Below, in pieces: positions 6,793-9,357 of a DNA stretch of 9,357 nt; position 1 is the first letter of the stretch, and every line of letters starts with the position of its first letter. The stretch lies in NCBI GenBank assembly GCA_030746455.1, contig JASLMQ010000163.1:1-9357 (forward strand), read 5' to 3'. Made by a program: the position numbers and the translations under genes. Below the pieces are notes generated by a model, which ran no database searches, was not told where the DNA came from, and saw only the letters and a list, made by a program, of their open reading frames with translations. The DNA comes from Candidatus Latescibacterota bacterium (lineage in GTDB: Bacteria > Latescibacterota > UBA2968 > GCA-2709665).

Positions 6793-7767
6793 ATGAAGTG
6801 GAGGTTCAGTGCCAATGCGGGGTTCTTTGGGGCCCGGCGGGACCGGTTCGTTCAGTACCAACCGGTTCGTACCCTGGAAGAGAAGTTCGGCCTGGTGGCG
6901 CAGGTCGAAGGCGTCACGGGGATCGAGCTCAAGTACCCACTCGATTTCGAGAAACCCTGCGCCCTGAGAGCGCTCCTCGATCGGCACGGCCTGGCGGTGT
7001 CCGCGGTGAACGTAGACCTCAAGGACGTAGCGCACTTCCGGCACGGCGCGCTTTCGGCCGTCGATCCCGAGGTACGGAGTCACGCCGCGGGTCTCCTTCA
7101 GAGGGGGATGGATGCAGCCGCCGAGTTCGGCGCGGGGCTGGTGACCACCTGTCCACTGGCGGACGGTTATGACTATCCCTTCCAGATCGACTACACGCGG
7201 GCATGGAACAACCTTGTGGGGACGGTGAAGGCGGCGACTTCCCATCGGTCCGACGTCCGGCTTGCGCTGGAATACCAGCCGCACGAGCCCCACGCCCACA
7301 TCCTGCTGGACAACGTGGGCAAGGTGCTCCACGTGTACGCGGAGGTCGAAGCCCCGAACCTGGGGGTCAACCTCGATGTGGGGCACTCCCTGGCTGCAGG
7401 AGAGTCCCCCGCAGAGGCCGCGGCGCTGCTCGCAACGAAGGGCCGCCTGTTCTACCTCCATTCTAACGACAACACGGGCGACGGGGGCGACTGGGACATG
7501 ATGTCGGGGTCGGTCCATTTCTGGCACTGGCTGGAGCTCTTGCACACGCTCCATCGCGTGGGGTACGAGGGGTGGATCGGGGCGGACATCGCGCCCAAGC
7601 ACATGGGCCCGGTGGAGGCCTACGACGTGAATTTCACGATGGTCCGGCGGATGACCCGAGTCCTCGATCGACTTGGATGGGATGCGGTCTCCGAGCAGGT
7701 TCAGAAGACCGGGAGCAGCGCGGAGACATACAGGTTCCTCACGTCGTTCATGGATTCGGATCCATAG
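6793..7767 (+). CDS. Xylose-isomerase-like TIM-barrel sugar isomerase, paralog 2
   Basis: A 324-aa protein from the chosen ATG. Seen: E160 in ALEYQ, D195 and H198 in LDVGH, H223 in HSNDN, D233 and D235 in DWDMM, and D265 in GADIAPK. These line up almost residue for residue with paralog 1, so the complete two-metal isomerase set is kept. Differences that may set substrate choice include Lys161 of paralog 1 becoming Gln162 in EYQPHEP, and a two-residue longer metal-2 loop (NTGDGGDWD). An HFW motif follows the metal-2 site in both. Family knowledge: aldose-ketose isomerases or epimerases on monosaccharides; the sugar is unknown. Cytoplasmic. The frame is open back to 6526, but that extension crosses the inverted-repeat element and lacks homology. 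The stop lies 20 nt before the acetyltransferase start, which suggests co-translation or a shared transcript. Confidence 0.82.
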   Translation: MKWRFSANAGFFGARRDRFVQYQPVRTLEEKFGLVAQVEGVTGIELKYPLDFEKPCALRALLDRHGLAVSAVNVDLKDVAHFRHGALSAVDPEVRSHAAGLLQRGMDAAAEFGAGLVTTCPLADGYDYPFQIDYTRAWNNLVGTVKAATSHRSDVRLALEYQPHEPHAHILLDNVGKVLHVYAEVEAPNLGVNLDVGHSLAAGESPAEAAALLATKGRLFYLHSNDNTGDGGDWDMMSGSVHFWHWLELLHTLHRVGYEGWIGADIAPKHMGPVEAYDVNFTMVRRMTRVLDRLGWDAVSEQVQKTGSSAETYRFLTSFMDSDP

Positions 7768-7773
7768 ATTCTC

Positions 7774-7779
7774 AGGAGG
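7774..7779 (+). promoter_or_regulatory. Strong Shine-Dalgarno that sets the acetyltransferase start
   Basis: AGGAGG, a perfect core, lies 8 nt before the ATG at 7788. It excludes the longer open frame from 7572, which would overlap the isomerase 2 gene by nearly 200 nt. Confidence 0.8.
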
Positions 7780-7787
7780 CAGCTGCG

Positions 7788-9239
7788 ATGGCTGCACACG
7801 TGACGCAGACGGACATAGAGAATGGGCTCAGGGAGCTGGGACTGGGTGATGGGGACATCGTCCTGGTGCACAGCTCACTGTCGAGCCTTGGCCACGTTGA
7901 AGGAGGCGCAGAAACCGTTGTCGAGGCTATCCTGCGGGTGCTCGGTCCAAGCGGAACGCTGGTCGTGCCGACGTTCGGGAGTTTCGGCGTGATCACGGAC
8001 GTGGTGAAGGACCTGCCGCACGCGGTACACAGCATCCATCCGAAGGCATCGGTGGCCGCGGTGGGCGCGCAGGCGGAGGCCCTCTGTCGCGATCACTGGA
8101 AGGCGGAGACCGCGCACGGCACGGACACACCGTACGTACGCATCGCGGATCTGGCCGGATACGTGTGCCTGCTGGGGGTGGACCAGGACCGCAACACGAC
8201 GCTCCACGCGGTGGAGGAGCTCCTTCGTCTACCCTACCTGAAGCCGACAGATCGATTTGCGTTCGAGACGCCCGAGGGCGAGGTCACGATGTCGTGGCCA
8301 CATTTCCCGGGACCCCACCGGGACTTCATCGGGCTGGACGCGGACCTACGCCGACGGGGGATCGTGAAGCTCGGGCGCGTCGGGGACGCGGCCGTGCGGC
8401 TGATGAAGTCGCAGGAGACGATCGACTACCTGCTCGAAGTGGGACGGTCGAATCCGGCGTTCGCACTGTGCGAGAATCCGAACTGCGCGGACTGCGTTGG
8501 GCAACGGTCCGACTTGCGGCGCGATCGGTTTGGGAGGGAGCCGTTCCGGGTGGTGGCATCGGCCCGGCTGGCGGGGGATTGGGTTTCGGAGATCCTGGCG
8601 AGCTGCGGCGCTGCAGGGATCGATGCCGTGGAACTGGACGGCCTGGCCGGCCGGCCCGTGGATGCGCTGCCGACCGATGAGGTGCAGCAGGCGGTGGAGG
8701 CCCTGCGCGACGGGGGGTGCGAGGTCGCCGCGCTGAGGGCGTCGGCTTCGGGGGGTCGGTCTCGGGACCTGATTCTGACGGCGGCGGGATGCGAGGTGGA
8801 ACGAGTGGTGTTCCCTCTGGGAGTGGATTCGAACACTCTGTCCGTGGAGGCACAGGAGGCGGGGCTGTCCGTGTCGTTCGTCAACCTCGCGATGGGTGGG
8901 GGCAAGGTGTTCGATATGATGGAAGAGGTCCGCGCCGTCAACCCCGATGCGGGGTTGACTTTCAGTGCGACAGGCTTCGTGTCGGTCGGCGAGAAGCCGT
9001 TCCTCCAGAGCTACGGGAGCAAGCTGAAGCGGTTCGTCGATCAGCTCGATGTGGAAGACCGGACTTTCTCGGGCGAGGCGACGACATTGGCGGGAGGCAA
9101 TGCCGAGATCAAGGAGCTGGTGTCGATCCTGCGATGCTCGCACTTCAGCGGTACGATGCTCCTGGGGGCAGGGAATCGGGAGGCGGGAGACCTCAGACAG
9201 GCGGCGGAAAGGTTTGAGAGGATGCTGCGGGAGCTTTGA
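7788..9239 (+). CDS. AAC(3)-family N-acetyltransferase fused to a degenerate sugar-isomerase-like domain
   Basis: A 483-aa protein. Residues 1 to about 225 match the aminoglycoside 3-N-acetyltransferase family (PF02522; acetyl-CoA-dependent): LVHSSLSSLG (27-35), GPSGTLVVPTF (53-63), the active-site-type HPKAS (H84-S88), then LLGVD and NTTLHAVEE (H140, E143). A CENPNCADC cluster (C228, C233, C236) follows. Residues about 253-483, absent from ordinary AAC(3) enzymes of about 260-290 aa, read as a divergent xylose-isomerase-like barrel: AGIDAVELDG, a GEKPF...LKRFVDQLDVED stretch, AGGNAEIKELVSIL and SGTMLLGAGN. At the four positions where such barrels carry Glu, Asp, His and Glu ligands it has non-ligand or altered residues, so the domain looks inactive. 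In a sugar-degradation locus, an amino-sugar acceptor is more likely than an antibiotic; this is inference. It follows isomerase 2 by 20 nt. Acetyltransferase call firm, C-terminal domain call moderate. Confidence 0.82.
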   Translation: MAAHVTQTDIENGLRELGLGDGDIVLVHSSLSSLGHVEGGAETVVEAILRVLGPSGTLVVPTFGSFGVITDVVKDLPHAVHSIHPKASVAAVGAQAEALCRDHWKAETAHGTDTPYVRIADLAGYVCLLGVDQDRNTTLHAVEELLRLPYLKPTDRFAFETPEGEVTMSWPHFPGPHRDFIGLDADLRRRGIVKLGRVGDAAVRLMKSQETIDYLLEVGRSNPAFALCENPNCADCVGQRSDLRRDRFGREPFRVVASARLAGDWVSEILASCGAAGIDAVELDGLAGRPVDALPTDEVQQAVEALRDGGCEVAALRASASGGRSRDLILTAAGCEVERVVFPLGVDSNTLSVEAQEAGLSVSFVNLAMGGGKVFDMMEEVRAVNPDAGLTFSATGFVSVGEKPFLQSYGSKLKRFVDQLDVEDRTFSGEATTLAGGNAEIKELVSILRCSHFSGTMLLGAGNREAGDLRQAAERFERMLREL

Positions 9240-9273
9240 GAGAACGAAGACCGGGGAACTACGAAAAGCGGTA

Positions 9274-9305
9274 GAGTAGAGAGGGGTGAGTAGCCCCTCC
9301 CCCTC
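9274..9305 (-). ncRNA. Group II intron domain VI with branch-point adenosine
   Basis: On the minus strand, 9305-9294 pairs with 9286-9274 around a 7-nt loop (9293-9287), using several G-U pairs. Every base pairs except A9277, which bulges between G9303-C9276 and G9302-U9278. A single bulged A, 6 nt from the intron's last base, is what a branch-point nucleotide should look like. Confidence 0.83.
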
Positions 9306-9308
9306 GTC

Positions 9309-9341
9309 AAACCGGACGGGCGGTTTTCCCGCATCCGGCTT
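9309..9341 (-). ncRNA. Group II intron domain V
   Basis: Minus-strand hairpin of 33 nt. Lower stem: A9341-U9309, A9340-U9310, G9339-U9311, C9338-G9312, C9337-G9313, G9336-C9314, G9335-C9315, A9334-U9316, U9333-G9317. A 2-nt bulge (C9319, C9318) follows, then a 4-bp upper stem (9332-9329 with 9320-9323) closed by a GAAAA loop. The AGC catalytic triad is at 9340-9338. The two-helix shape with a 2-nt bulge and GNRA-like loop is the hallmark of domain V. Confidence 0.87.
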
Positions 9342-9357
9342 TCCTGTGGACTCTTGC

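Larger units (their letters stand above)
9271..9357 (-). mobile_element. 3' end of a group II intron (truncated by window edge)
   Basis: Read on the minus strand, the last 87 bases give domain V, a 3-nt joiner (GAC, 9308-9306), domain VI with a bulged A, and the 3-nt tail UAC ending at 9271. This is the standard order at the 3' end of a bacterial group II intron and ends in the expected AY. The exon on the 3' side begins CGCTTTTCG from 9270 leftwards. The intron therefore sits antisense, about 31 nt after the acetyltransferase stop codon. Its 5' part, and any reverse transcriptase/maturase gene, would lie beyond the right edge. Confidence 0.85.

Noticed and set aside
7572..7787. Longer N-terminus for the acetyltransferase
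   Set aside because: It would overlap isomerase 2 in another frame, while a perfect AGGAGG sits 8 nt before 7788.
7788..9239. Aminoglycoside resistance gene
   Set aside because: The AAC(3) fold is present, but the fused C-terminal domain and sugar-degradation context make clinical-type resistance unlikely; no resistance claim is made.
9041..9334. 97-aa minus-strand open frame covering the intron end
   Set aside because: It starts inside domain V and runs across the intron 3' boundary into the acetyltransferase gene, so it is not a plausible protein.
9309..9341. Intrinsic terminator for the acetyltransferase gene
   Set aside because: The hairpin has no T-tract on the + strand, and its minus-strand details match group II intron domain V.

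Overview
The window is a G+C-rich (about 60-65% by eye) bacterial stretch with six protein genes, all on the + strand, covering most of the sequence. No rRNA, tRNA or other taxonomic marker is present. The gene content resembles carbohydrate-degradation loci of uncultivated or environmental lineages such as Planctomycetota, Lentisphaerota, Latescibacterota or Armatimonadota: a zinc-ribbon heparinase II/III-like lyase, a DUF5060/DUF4038-type glycosidase, sugar isomerase paralogs and an AAC(3)-fold acetyltransferase. The inverted-repeat-rich spacers fit the same picture. I cannot place it more precisely.

Layout. 3-3059 encodes an exported heparinase II/III-like polysaccharide lyase whose N-terminus lies at the window edge. 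3201-3824 encodes a cyclase/kynurenine-formamidase-like protein that has lost most of the expected metal ligands. 4014-5477 encodes a DUF5060 + TIM-barrel + collagen-binding-like glycosidase without a signal peptide. 5517-6473 and 6793-7767 encode paralogous xylose-isomerase-like TIM-barrel proteins whose residue pattern matches two-metal aldose-ketose isomerases of the L-rhamnose isomerase type. 7788-9239 encodes an AAC(3)-type N-acetyltransferase that appears fused to a second, catalytically degenerate sugar-isomerase-like domain.

The spacers are not empty. The gaps before the cyclase gene, before the glycosidase gene and before the second isomerase gene each hold a different imperfect inverted repeat; one is built on a 7-nt period and another on a 10-nt period. 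At the extreme right, on the minus strand, the last ~87 bases read as the 3' end of a group II intron: domain V, domain VI with a bulged branch-point A, and an AY terminus. The rest of that intron lies outside the window.

Working model (inference). The exported lyase cuts an acidic or amino-sugar-containing polysaccharide outside the cytoplasm. The cytoplasmic glycosidase trims the imported oligosaccharide. The isomerase pair interconverts released monosaccharides, and the acetyltransferase acts on an amino sugar, with its degenerate isomerase-like tail perhaps contributing sugar recognition or a docking surface. The cyclase-like protein has no assignable chemistry. Tight spacing (39 nt, then 20 nt) supports co-transcription of glycosidase-isomerase 1 and of isomerase 2-acetyltransferase; the repeat-bearing gaps may mark transcript or mobile-element boundaries.
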